DNA of 7,931 nt from Chitinophagaceae bacterium (GCA_947481355.1 CANKGM010000078.1:1-7931), one strand, 5' to 3'; shown: positions 1 to 6,538, counted from the first letter of the stretch. Notes: generated by a model not told the origin, from the sequence alone. Program-made: numbers and translations.

Positions 1-1
1 G

Positions 2-1393
2 ATTGCAACAGTCGATAATATTGATTGGCCAAGTAGACCGGGGCTATCCTCGTATGAGCAACAAGCAGAGGCTATCGAACTTCTTGATTTTTTAAAAAGA
101 AATCAATTCAATGCAATAATTTTCCAAGTGCGACCTCAAGCTGATGCTCTTTATAAGAGCAAATTTGAACCATGGTCTTATTTTCTTACTGGGGAACAAG
201 GGTTGCCACCTGATCCATATTACGACCCCCTTTCATTTTGGATTGAAGAAGCGCATAAACGTGGATTGGAATTGCATGCATGGCTGAACCCATACCGAGC
301 TCATCATATAAAAGGAAAAATAATCAGTGAAGAGTCGATTATAAAGAAGAATCCTGAAATGGTGTATCAACTTGAAGAAGGATATTGGTGGATGGATCCA
401 TCCTTAAAGGAAACACAAAACAAAACGAGTGAAGTTGTAATGGACATTGTCAAGCGATATGATGTAGATGGAATTCATTTTGATGACTATTTTTACCCAT
501 ATCCATCATATAATGGCGGGAAAGATTTCCCTGATGATAAAAGCTGGAACCTGTATGTAAATAGTGGGGGAATTTTATCAAGAGGTGATTGGAGAAGAAA
601 TGCGGTGAATACCTTGATAGAAAGATTATATAAAGAAATAAAGGCTGAAAAAAAGAATGTAAAATTTGGATTGAGTCCCTTTGGTATATATAGGCCAGGA
701 TATCCAGCAACGGTTAGAGGATTTGATCAATATGATAAATTATATGCAGATGCTAAACTTTGGTTGAATAAAGGGTGGATTGATTATTTCTCTCCACAAC
801 TCTATTGGCCGATTAACAAAGAGGGGCAACGATTTCCAGATTTACTGAAATGGTGGCAAAGTGAAAATACATTTCAACGTCATTTATGGCCTGGTATAAA
901 CGTAGTCAACAAAAATCCAACTCCTACTAGCAATCAAGAAGTTATTGATGAAATCACATTAACACATGAATTAATTCCTTTGAGCATTGGTGCTGTACAT
1001 TGGAACATATCTTCCTTGAAAAAAAATGTTGAACTCGCCACAAATCTATTAACTGGGCCCTATAAATATGAAGCTCTCGTACCGCCCAGTAAATGGTTAG
1101 ATAATCAAATTCCTGAGATGCCCAACGTAGTTGTTTCAAATTCAGGTGATTTTATCAACATAAAATGGAAAGAAAAAAAGGAAAAAGATGCAATATTCAA
1201 ATGGGTATTATACTATCAATATGATAATATATGGGAATATAAAATATGTACACAAGATGAAATATCTATATCATTGAAGAAAAAAATAAAAGATAAATTC
1301 GGAAAAGAAATTATTCTAAAAAATATAATTGTTACAGCTATAAATAGAATTGGTAATGAAAGTAAACAAAATATAATCCCAATATCAATGTAG
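2..1393 (+). CDS. GHL10/YngK-type glycosyl-hydrolase-like protein, 5'-partial
   Basis: The frame is open from base 2, so the gene begins upstream of the window; the GTG at 128 is not its start, because family-type residues IATVDNIDWPSRPGLS are encoded before it. The 463 visible residues (numbered from base 2) form a TIM-barrel-like GHL10 (former DUF187) domain followed by a small beta domain. Seen in order: FQVRPQADALY (about 41-51), HAWLNPYRAH (92-101), GIHFDDYFYPYP (157-168), LSPFGIYRPGYP (224-235) and SPQLYWP (264-270). The adjacent acidic pair in FDDYF is a candidate catalytic or ligand site, by inference. Residues about 372-463 resemble a fibronectin-III/Ig-like domain (YYQYDNIWEYK, then TAINRIGNES). 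Relatives are usually secreted or lipoprotein enzymes acting on glycans or cell-wall material, but the substrate is unknown here and the signal peptide is outside the window. Its last 250 bases are far more AT-rich than the rest. It ends one base from the convergent beta-barrel gene. Confidence 0.9.
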   Translation: MATVDNIDWPSRPGLSSYEQQAEAIELLDFLKRNQFNAIIFQVRPQADALYKSKFEPWSYFLTGEQGLPPDPYYDPLSFWIEEAHKRGLELHAWLNPYRAHHIKGKIISEESIIKKNPEMVYQLEEGYWWMDPSLKETQNKTSEVVMDIVKRYDVDGIHFDDYFYPYPSYNGGKDFPDDKSWNLYVNSGGILSRGDWRRNAVNTLIERLYKEIKAEKKNVKFGLSPFGIYRPGYPATVRGFDQYDKLYADAKLWLNKGWIDYFSPQLYWPINKEGQRFPDLLKWWQSENTFQRHLWPGINVVNKNPTPTSNQEVIDEITLTHELIPLSIGAVHWNISSLKKNVELATNLLTGPYKYEALVPPSKWLDNQIPEMPNVVVSNSGDFINIKWKEKKEKDAIFKWVLYYQYDNIWEYKICTQDEISISLKKKIKDKFGKEIILKNIIVTAINRIGNESKQNIIPISM

Positions 1394-1394
1394 A

Positions 1395-3875
1395 TTAAAA
1401 ACTATAATTGATTCCAAACATTATATATCTCGGTACAATATTGAACTTTCTTTCGATGATCGAATTCTGAAAAATTATGCGTTCTCTAAATATATTCTCT
1501 TTTAATAAATTATGTAAAGTCAATGTAAATAGTATATTTTTTTTATTTTTGAATTGAATTATACCGTCTAGTAAATTAAAACTAGACTGGAGTCTGTTCT
1601 TGATATTTTTACTTTGTATCACTATCATAGCATTTTTATAAAAATGATAATTTACTTTATATCCTATTTCAATATTACTCATTGACTTATCAATAATTGA
1701 ATTAAGATACTTACTATGATAAGAAGAGTTAGATAGGTGAAAATTGGATTCAATCTGAATTTTTGAATCCCAAGCTGAAGTTAATCCGATAGTATTCATG
1801 GTATTATACATAGATGGTTTATCCAGTACCCCATCGATTAAATTTGGTATTTTCAAATTAGTAAATTGAAATGTGTAGGTAATTTTTAACTTAATTGGTT
1901 GAACGTATTTATCCATTTTACAAAATACTGATAAGTGATTTGTGCCAGTATTCTTGAAAAACGTTAAGATAGTATTATTAGGATTTAAATTACTTGATAA
2001 GATATTGTCGCCAGAAGAGTAGATACCTGAAATCGAATAACTAAATGAAAACGCCCTATAGAGATTTGTATAATTATAATTTGTCATAAAATGTACTATT
2101 TTATGTAGACTCATGTTCTCAGACCCGAACAACGTAGAAGATATTCCACTTAATAAAGGATAGGAAAAATTAGTATATAAATCAGCTATGGAATTTTTTG
2201 CCTCTATTTCAAAAGAAAAAATACTCAATGGTTTCCTTTTATAGGATAAACTCATCTGATAATTATAAAGTAAAGAACTTGACTTAATTCGATGGGATAT
2301 AAATGAATTTGAATAACCTATAGAAGAATACAAGGTATATGTAAAATATTTAAACTTCTGTAATGATAAATTAGAATAAAATGAGGATTTAATAATTTCA
2401 TATCGATAAGGAGAATTAATAAGTAAAGTATCCACTTCATTCATACTATTATAAATTCTATTTATAGAGTTAGAATAAAATTTATAAAGATTTAATCCAT
2501 ATCTTAAGTTGGCAAGTTTACTCCTACTTAATAAATACAAATTAAAATAATCAGCATTAATTCTATTTTCATAACGCTGCCTGTGACTTGACCGAATTAC
2601 TTTTGAAAAAATTAATTTTTCTGGAAGAGTAGTACTTACATATGTATTATTCCCTATCGTTCGCATTTCTGCATTATATTCAATATTGAGAATATGTGTT
2701 TTTCGTATTTTAAATGTTTCATTTAAACTGATAAAATAATCACTATCAACTAAAATCATTTTTTGATTAAGTGTGTCGAATAAATTAGTCATCCGTTTTT
2801 CAAAATAATCATTCATAGCATGAATACGTTTCAAATAAAATTTGTATGTGAATATTCGATTTCTATTATTATCCACCTTGTATTCAATAGTATAATCAGA
2901 TAATTTTGAATGCTCTTTGGTTTTTATATTAGAATCGAATTGCCAAGAATCTTGGATGGACTGTATAGTTAGATTTGAAAAATCCTGTAGTGATAACTTC
3001 AGATTGCTCCCAGACCCTGCTATACGGAGATGACTATTCTTAGTTGGCTTAAGAGTAAAACATGTTGATAATTGTTTGTCATAATTAAATAGAGTATATG
3101 TGTATTTTAAGTTGGGTGGTATTATCTTACCATTTTGAATGAAATCATTAATTAAATTAAACTCATTCTCAGATAATCTAATATCCCCTGATGAGATCAG
3201 CTGATTATTATTTTGATTTACTTTTTCTTTACCAATATTATTAGTCGTTGCATAGGAAACACCCTTAAATTTTTTATAAACTGAGAGTTGTGAGGCATCT
3301 ACTGCGCCATAGTTGTTGATAGAATAATCAGCTTTAATAGTTGAATTGACTCTATTTTTTACATCATCAGTCATTCTTAAGTTTAATGCTATATCTGATG
3401 AAGAATTAATTTCCTTAATCAATCGGTTCTCATTAAAATTATTAATGAGTTGAATCTTAGAAACAGAATTTGCCTGAACGAATTTGGACAATAAAGTATA
3501 CTGATTCCCAGCTATATCATCGCCATCTAAATATATTTTTTTAATTTCTTTCCCCAGAAATGAAATTTTACCATTTGGATCAACTGAAAATCCTTCTATT
3601 TTTTTTAAAACATCTTCTAGTTTAACCGTTTCTAAAGACTTATATTTATTCACATCATACGTCATAGTGTCTCCCCTCAATTCATATGGAATTTTTGGAG
3701 CTATTAGCTTAACTTCTTTCAAAGACATAATGATGTAAGGAATAGGACTGATTGTGTCGTTAGTGGAATAATTGAATGTATTGTATTTTGTATAAAATTC
3801 ATTTCCTCTACTGGAACTTAGAGTCAAGAAAGAATTAATTACATTCATAATAATGAACATATAGCCATTCAGCAT
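1395..3875 (-). CDS. TonB-receptor-like plug/beta-barrel outer membrane protein, N-terminally shortened
   Basis: An 826-residue protein of the outer-membrane beta-barrel family (OMP_b-brl_3 type) that in Bacteroidota is often encoded beside GLPGLI proteins. Visible: LKEV (52-55), then PKIPYELRGDTMTYDV (60-75), a plug-like section with EDVLKKIEGFSVD, LDGDD (116-120) and NNFNENRLIKE (about 145-155), then a long Ser/Asn/Tyr-rich region of alternating strands. The protein ends in a terminal Phe (IMFGINYSF), the usual signal for barrel insertion. I chose the ATG at 3875 because it follows the GLPGLI stop by one base (TGATATG), suggesting translational coupling. The frame stays open to an ATG at 3926, which would overlap GLPGLI and is less likely. 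Relatives carry a signal peptide and a carboxypeptidase-regulatory-like domain of about 85 residues before LKEV. Here only about 50 residues precede it, and 20-50 look like the tail of that domain (YSTNDTISPIPYIIMSLKEV). There is no clear signal peptide, only the hydrophobic MLNGYMFIIMNVINSF. It may be a decayed gene or have an unusual export signal. Substrate unknown. Confidence 0.82.
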   Translation of the reverse strand: MLNGYMFIIMNVINSFLTLSSSRGNEFYTKYNTFNYSTNDTISPIPYIIMSLKEVKLIAPKIPYELRGDTMTYDVNKYKSLETVKLEDVLKKIEGFSVDPNGKISFLGKEIKKIYLDGDDIAGNQYTLLSKFVQANSVSKIQLINNFNENRLIKEINSSSDIALNLRMTDDVKNRVNSTIKADYSINNYGAVDASQLSVYKKFKGVSYATTNNIGKEKVNQNNNQLISSGDIRLSENEFNLINDFIQNGKIIPPNLKYTYTLFNYDKQLSTCFTLKPTKNSHLRIAGSGSNLKLSLQDFSNLTIQSIQDSWQFDSNIKTKEHSKLSDYTIEYKVDNNRNRIFTYKFYLKRIHAMNDYFEKRMTNLFDTLNQKMILVDSDYFISLNETFKIRKTHILNIEYNAEMRTIGNNTYVSTTLPEKLIFSKVIRSSHRQRYENRINADYFNLYLLSRSKLANLRYGLNLYKFYSNSINRIYNSMNEVDTLLINSPYRYEIIKSSFYSNLSLQKFKYFTYTLYSSIGYSNSFISHRIKSSSLLYNYQMSLSYKRKPLSIFSFEIEAKNSIADLYTNFSYPLLSGISSTLFGSENMSLHKIVHFMTNYNYTNLYRAFSFSYSISGIYSSGDNILSSNLNPNNTILTFFKNTGTNHLSVFCKMDKYVQPIKLKITYTFQFTNLKIPNLIDGVLDKPSMYNTMNTIGLTSAWDSKIQIESNFHLSNSSYHSKYLNSIIDKSMSNIEIGYKVNYHFYKNAMIVIQSKNIKNRLQSSFNLLDGIIQFKNKKNILFTLTLHNLLKENIFRERIIFQNSIIERKFNIVPRYIMFGINYSF

Positions 3876-3876
3876 A

Positions 3877-4632
3877 TCAGTTAATTTTTTCCCAAGAATA
3901 TAATTTGACAACCGACTTAGTATCACAAGTCAGACAATCACCAGTTGCTTGAGCAGAAAATGCATGTTGAAGCTTAGTATGCATTTTTTTCAAATAGTCA
4001 GTAAATGCATCATACCCTTTAATCCCACTTGAAATCATTCTATGATATCGAGTGAAATTCATTGGATTAGATTGCTCCATGGAGTCAAATGTTAGTTTCC
4101 ACTGCATCTCATCATCATATGCCTCAAGTATCAATCCTGGTAGTCCTCCCAACTTCCAAGGGCCATTTGAAATAAGAAGGGTTGGTGCAAACCACGCTGT
4201 ATAATTTCTCCCTTTAAAAAATGTTGTTGCCTGCTTACATAATATCCCATGAATACTTTTTTCTAAATTCTGAACCTTCCACTCCATTGGGTAAAGGGTA
4301 TCAGCATAATACAATGGACGTTGATTTAGATCCATAAAATCAAATACAAGTGAATTAGATTCAGTATCCTTATACACTGTAAATAAACTATCTGGAGAAA
4401 GATTAATTGCTATATTCGATGGATCAACTACTTCATCCCCAGTTTCTTTCATGGTGAATAATGATCGATCACCTTCGATTAACAATGTTGCCGTTACTTT
4501 TCTAATATTAACACTGCGTTCAAATAATGAATTAAAACTTCCATAATAACGAACAATAAAAGGGTTATTGCTGTCTTGTGCATGAATGCTGAACGAAATG
4601 GCACTAAAAATTAAAAAGAAAATGTACTTCAT
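3877..4632 (-). CDS. GLPGLI family secreted protein
   Basis: A 251-residue protein with an N-terminal signal peptide (MKYIFFLIFSAISFSIHA, probable cleavage before QDSNN) and the family's hallmark motif GGLPGLILEAYDD (162-174), preceded by GRNYTAWFAP (141-150) and GPWK (157-160). An earlier CKQA (132-135) and a late CLTC pair (233-236) are also visible. Length and ends match a complete GLPGLI (TIGR01200) protein. The family is restricted largely to Bacteroidota, is predicted periplasmic or cell-envelope associated, and has no established biochemical activity. Its frequent genomic partner is the plug/barrel protein encoded immediately downstream, one base after this stop, so the two are very likely cotranscribed. 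Upstream, 46 bases away, lies the small four-cysteine secreted protein, and between them sits one arm of a 16-base inverted repeat. A role with the outer-membrane partner in handling a peptide or ligand is inference. Confidence 0.93.
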   Translation of the reverse strand: MKYIFFLIFSAISFSIHAQDSNNPFIVRYYGSFNSLFERSVNIRKVTATLLIEGDRSLFTMKETGDEVVDPSNIAINLSPDSLFTVYKDTESNSLVFDFMDLNQRPLYYADTLYPMEWKVQNLEKSIHGILCKQATTFFKGRNYTAWFAPTLLISNGPWKLGGLPGLILEAYDDEMQWKLTFDSMEQSNPMNFTRYHRMISSGIKGYDAFTDYLKKMHTKLQHAFSAQATGDCLTCDTKSVVKLYSWEKIN

Positions 4633-4659
4633 AAATGTTTATTTAATAATAAAAAAATA

Positions 4660-4675
4660 GCATAACACCCGCCGG
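4660..4675. repeat. Left arm of 16-base perfect inverted repeat
   Basis: GCATAACACCCGCCGG reads here on the plus strand and its exact reverse complement occurs at 5017-5032. The arm is GC-rich (10 of 16) in a very AT-rich surrounding and lies between the stop of the small secreted-protein gene (4679) and the GLPGLI start (4632). Bases just outside and just inside the two arms do not continue the match, so the repeat has sharp edges. Confidence 0.9.
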
Positions 4676-4678
4676 ATT

Positions 4679-4987
4679 TTACGTCACATTTTTTTTAATA
4701 GTATTTATTGCAGTATTAAGGCAAGACGTTGCCTTTTGAGTAGCTATTTGACATGTAGCTCCTGTACCACCACAACTAACTTCAATAGAAAAAAATCCCA
4801 TAAATATAGAGGCCTTAAGGGTTACAGTGCAAGTTTCAATCTGCTGCATATCCATATCTAACTGCTCTACATTATTAAAATCACTCACCTCTGAAAAAGC
4901 AGAATGATTTTTTATTTCAGACTTCTCAGTGGCCATACTAATAAGGCCTGTACTTACAAAACATAATACAATTACTAATCTTTTCAT
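4679..4987 (-). CDS. Small secreted four-cysteine protein of unknown function
   Basis: A 102-residue protein starting MKRLVIVLCFVSTGLISMA, a convincing Sec signal peptide with probable cleavage near residues 19-20. The mature part has an acidic, Asn/Gln-rich stretch (about 21-51: SEVSDFNNVEQLDMDMQQ) and then a compact region with four cysteines at 53, 72, 79 and 89 (CTVTLKAS, then VSCGGTGATCQ, then SCLNTAIN). The layout resembles a propeptide followed by a disulfide-stabilised core. I do not recognise the family. It is the first gene of a minus-strand group with GLPGLI and the plug/barrel protein, so it could be a cargo, ligand or substrate of that envelope system; this is inference. It has the start codon, signal peptide and coding character of a real gene. 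It is bracketed by a perfect 16-base inverted repeat, one arm 29 bases before the ATG and the other 3 bases after the stop. Confidence 0.8.
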   Translation of the reverse strand: MKRLVIVLCFVSTGLISMATEKSEIKNHSAFSEVSDFNNVEQLDMDMQQIETCTVTLKASIFMGFFSIEVSCGGTGATCQIATQKATSCLNTAINTIKKNVT

Positions 4988-5016
4988 AATGATGATTTTT
5001 AAAATTAAATAATAGA

Positions 5017-5032
5017 CCGGCGGGTGTTATGC
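5017..5032. repeat. Right arm of 16-base perfect inverted repeat
   Basis: CCGGCGGGTGTTATGC, the exact reverse complement of 4660-4675. It lies 29 bases upstream of the ATG of the small secreted-protein gene. The spacer between the arms is 341 bases and contains essentially only that gene. No obvious target-site duplication is seen outside the pair (left flank ends AAATA, right flank begins CTAAT). Confidence 0.9.
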
Positions 5033-5189
5033 CTAATCATAGCAACAGCTTACGGGCTCCTGCAGTATGAAAATAAAGCAGCCTGAAAAAATAGGTAGGT
5101 GTAAGTAAACAGAATAAATGCAGATTATCACTCTAGCAAAATGTGTAAATCATCATTGAAGAATATATTATTATAAATACAAAAAGTAA

Positions 5190-5218
5190 TTGGAATAGCA
5201 TTTCATGTTTTAACTTTG
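5190..5218 (+). promoter_or_regulatory. Bacteroidota-type promoter of trmB operon
   Basis: TAACTTTG at 5211-5218 matches the Bacteroidota -7 consensus TAnnTTTG exactly, and TTG at 5190-5192 sits 18 bases upstream at the -33 position. Transcription would begin about 4-7 bases after the -7 element, that is at or a few bases before the trmB ATG at 5227, leaving almost no 5' leader. Confidence 0.7.
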
Positions 5219-5226
5219 TAAACAAT

Positions 5227-5949
5227 ATGGCTCAAAAAAAACTTATTCGCTTTGCCGAGATTACAACTTTTAAGAATGTCCTTCAATACCCCGAAGGAAC
5301 TGCAGGAAAATGGCATGAATATTTCAATAACATAAATCCCATCATTGTAGAGTTAGCTTGTGGTAAAGGTGAATACTCCATAGGGTTAGGGCAACAATCC
5401 CCGGATAAGAATTTTATAGGAGTAGATGTAAAAGGAAATAGAATATGGGTTGGTGCAAAAAAAGCACTTGAGCAATCGATGGAACATGTTGCATTTCTTC
5501 GTTCCCAAATTGGTATGATTAATGCCTACTTTGCTCCTGATGAAGTAGATGAAATATGGATTCCTTTCCCTGACCCTCAACTTAGAATTTCAAAAACAAA
5601 AAATAGACTGACCCATCCAATTTTTCTTAGAAAATATAAACAAATACTACGCCCGGGCGGTTATATACATCTAAAGACTGATTCTCCGGTTTTGTATAGA
5701 TTCACAAAACTAGTGATTGAGGCATATGGATTGACATTGCATGAAGACAGCAACGATGTAAACAAGGAATTACCTGACAATAAAGCATTACAAATTAGGA
5801 CACATTATGAAAGTTTAGACATAGCAAAGAGCAACAGGGTACACTATCTTAAATTTTCAATAATGGGTGACCTTGATGCTTCAAAAGATGACTGGCTTTT
5901 AGAACAAGTGAAATTAATAGAAAAAAAAGACCACGGAAGAACATACTGA
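5227..5949 (+). CDS. trmB: tRNA (guanine-N7-)-methyltransferase TrmB
   Basis: A 240-residue class I SAM-dependent enzyme that methylates N7 of G46 in the tRNA variable loop in the cytoplasm. The SAM-binding motif VELACGKGEYSIGL (41-54) is followed by IGVDVKGNRIWVGAKKA (64-80). The family signature IWIPFPDPQ (110-118) then KNRLTHPIFL (125-134) follows, with the TDS motif (151-153) after GGYIHLK and the late RTHYE (191-195). Length is normal for the family. The ATG at 5227 fits because the encoded MAQKKLIRFAEITTF aligns with typical N-termini and the promoter lies immediately upstream. It is the first gene of an operon, two bases from the DUF5522-like gene. One departure is Ala where many homologues have Gly in the ELGCGKGEY motif (ELACGKGEY here), which is probably tolerated. 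Confidence 0.97.
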   Translation: MAQKKLIRFAEITTFKNVLQYPEGTAGKWHEYFNNINPIIVELACGKGEYSIGLGQQSPDKNFIGVDVKGNRIWVGAKKALEQSMEHVAFLRSQIGMINAYFAPDEVDEIWIPFPDPQLRISKTKNRLTHPIFLRKYKQILRPGGYIHLKTDSPVLYRFTKLVIEAYGLTLHEDSNDVNKELPDNKALQIRTHYESLDIAKSNRVHYLKFSIMGDLDASKDDWLLEQVKLIEKKDHGRTY

Positions 5950-5951
5950 AT

Positions 5952-6155
5952 ATGAAACTAATTGAGGGCAAGCATTTTAATTACAACGAACAAGGATATA
6001 TGGTACTGACTGCTCTATACCATTTGGAAAATGGAAGATGCTGTGGAAATGGATGTATTAATTGCCCATATGATCATATAAATGTACCTGAACCAAAACG
6101 GTCTATACTTAAAAAAACAGTAAGGGATGAAATCAAAATCGAACAAAATCGATAA
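5952..6155 (+). CDS. DUF5522-like small cysteine-cluster protein
   Basis: A 67-residue protein with the pattern FNYNEQGYMVLTALYHL (9-25) followed by GRCCGNGCINCPYDH (28-42), with Cys30, Cys31, Cys35 and Cys38. This fits the small DUF5522 family seen in Bacteroidota, and the CC-x3-C-x2-C spacing suggests a metal (Zn or Fe-S) site. No function is established. The C-terminal part (about 43-67) is basic and lies over the start of the next gene. It begins two bases after the trmB stop, so it is almost certainly cotranscribed. Association with tRNA modification or nucleic-acid maintenance is inference from that position only. Confidence 0.85.
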   Translation: MKLIEGKHFNYNEQGYMVLTALYHLENGRCCGNGCINCPYDHINVPEPKRSILKKTVRDEIKIEQNR

Positions 6156-6498
6156 ACCTAAAATCCCAAATAATAGAAATTTCTTCGAAGATGTATTTGA
6201 TGTAGTTCGGCAAATACCTAAAGGTAGGGTCACAAATTACGGAAGCATAGCAAAATATTTAGGGTCTGGTCTTTCTTCACGCATGGTTGGGTGGGCAATG
6301 AATGCCTCCCACGGCGTAAAACCATCGATACCCGCACAACGAGTTGTAAACAGAAATGGTTTACTCACAGGAAAACACCACTTTGCTACTCCAACAAAAA
6401 TGCAAGAATTACTCGAAAAAGACGGCGTACAAGTAGTAGCTGATAAAGTCGTTGAATTTAAAAAAAGGTATTGGGATCCAGAACAAGAATTGTTATAG
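6127..6498 (+). CDS. MGMT-family alkyltransferase-like protein (ATL)
   Basis: A 123-residue protein of the O6-alkylguanine DNA alkyltransferase DNA-binding-domain family. Visible: FEDVFDVVRQIPKGRVTNYGSIA (20-42), with the Tyr38 equivalent, and a helix-turn-helix with SSRMVGWAM (50-58), where Arg52 corresponds to the arginine finger. Next is PAQRVVNRNG (69-78), where true alkyltransferases have P-C-H-R-V. Cys is Ala70 and His is Gln71, so it cannot transfer an alkyl group. ATL proteins bind O6-alkylguanine and hand it to nucleotide excision repair; that role here is by family. The start is fixed by an in-frame TAA at 6121-6123 just before ATG 6127. The gene therefore overlaps the DUF5522-like frame by 29 bases and is last in the trmB operon. 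AAGGG directly abuts the ATG and is too close for a normal ribosome binding site. Confidence 0.93.
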   Translation: MKSKSNKIDKPKIPNNRNFFEDVFDVVRQIPKGRVTNYGSIAKYLGSGLSSRMVGWAMNASHGVKPSIPAQRVVNRNGLLTGKHHFATPTKMQELLEKDGVQVVADKVVEFKKRYWDPEQELL

Positions 6499-6499
6499 A

Positions 6500-6535
6500 C
6501 TGTAAAAAGGATTCAGGATATCTGTTTTTTTACAG
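6500..6535. terminator. AT-rich bidirectional hairpin between convergent genes
   Basis: CTGTAAAAA (6500-6508) and TTTTTACAG (6527-6535) form a 9-bp symmetrical stem around an 18-base loop, with a small CAG/CTG pairing inside the loop. It follows the ATL stop (6498) and abuts the DUF420 stop (6539). Being symmetrical it could serve both strands, although most of its pairs are A-T and the U-tract lies inside the arm, so its strength is uncertain. Confidence 0.55.
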
Positions 6536-6538
6536 GCA

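Larger units (their letters stand above)
4988..5226. other. Divergent intergenic region between the small-protein group and trmB
   Basis: This 239-base non-coding stretch holds the right repeat arm (5017-5032) and the trmB promoter (5190-5218). Between them, at about 5053-5083, is a weak imperfect hairpin (GGCTCCTGC against GCAGCC, bulged). I see no ORF or RNA gene. I could not find a convincing -33/-7 pair for the minus-strand group. The best near-match is TAATTTTA just before its ATG, with no -33 partner, so its promoter is undetermined. Confidence 0.6.

Noticed and set aside
128..130. GTG as start of the glycosidase-like gene
   Set aside because: The frame is open to base 2 and encodes family-conserved residues (IATVDNIDWPS) before it, so the true start is outside the window.
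450..710. Minus-strand ORF of 86 codons
   Set aside because: Lies antisense inside the glycosidase-like gene, with no recognisable motif; a shadow frame.
954..1139. Minus-strand ORF of 61 codons
   Set aside because: Antisense to the same conserved gene, no family features.
3876..3926. Longer N-terminus for the barrel protein from ATG 3926
   Set aside because: It would lie wholly within the GLPGLI gene, adds MILSRLSNYILGKKLTD with no family likeness, and an ATG one base after the GLPGLI stop is a simpler start.
4988..5016. TAATTTTA as the -7 box of the small-protein gene
   Set aside because: Last base differs from TAnnTTTG and there is no TTG at the -33 distance, where the GC-rich repeat arm lies instead.
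5053..5083. Hairpin GGCTCCTGC/GCAGCC as a terminator or riboswitch
   Set aside because: Bulged, short and without a T-tract; no gene ends into it and no riboswitch pattern is recognisable.
5386..5580. Minus-strand ORF of 64 codons
   Set aside because: Antisense to the SAM-binding part of trmB; composition is that of a shadow frame.
6015..6233. Minus-strand ORF of 72 codons
   Set aside because: Antisense to the DUF5522-like and ATL genes, both of which have clear family motifs.
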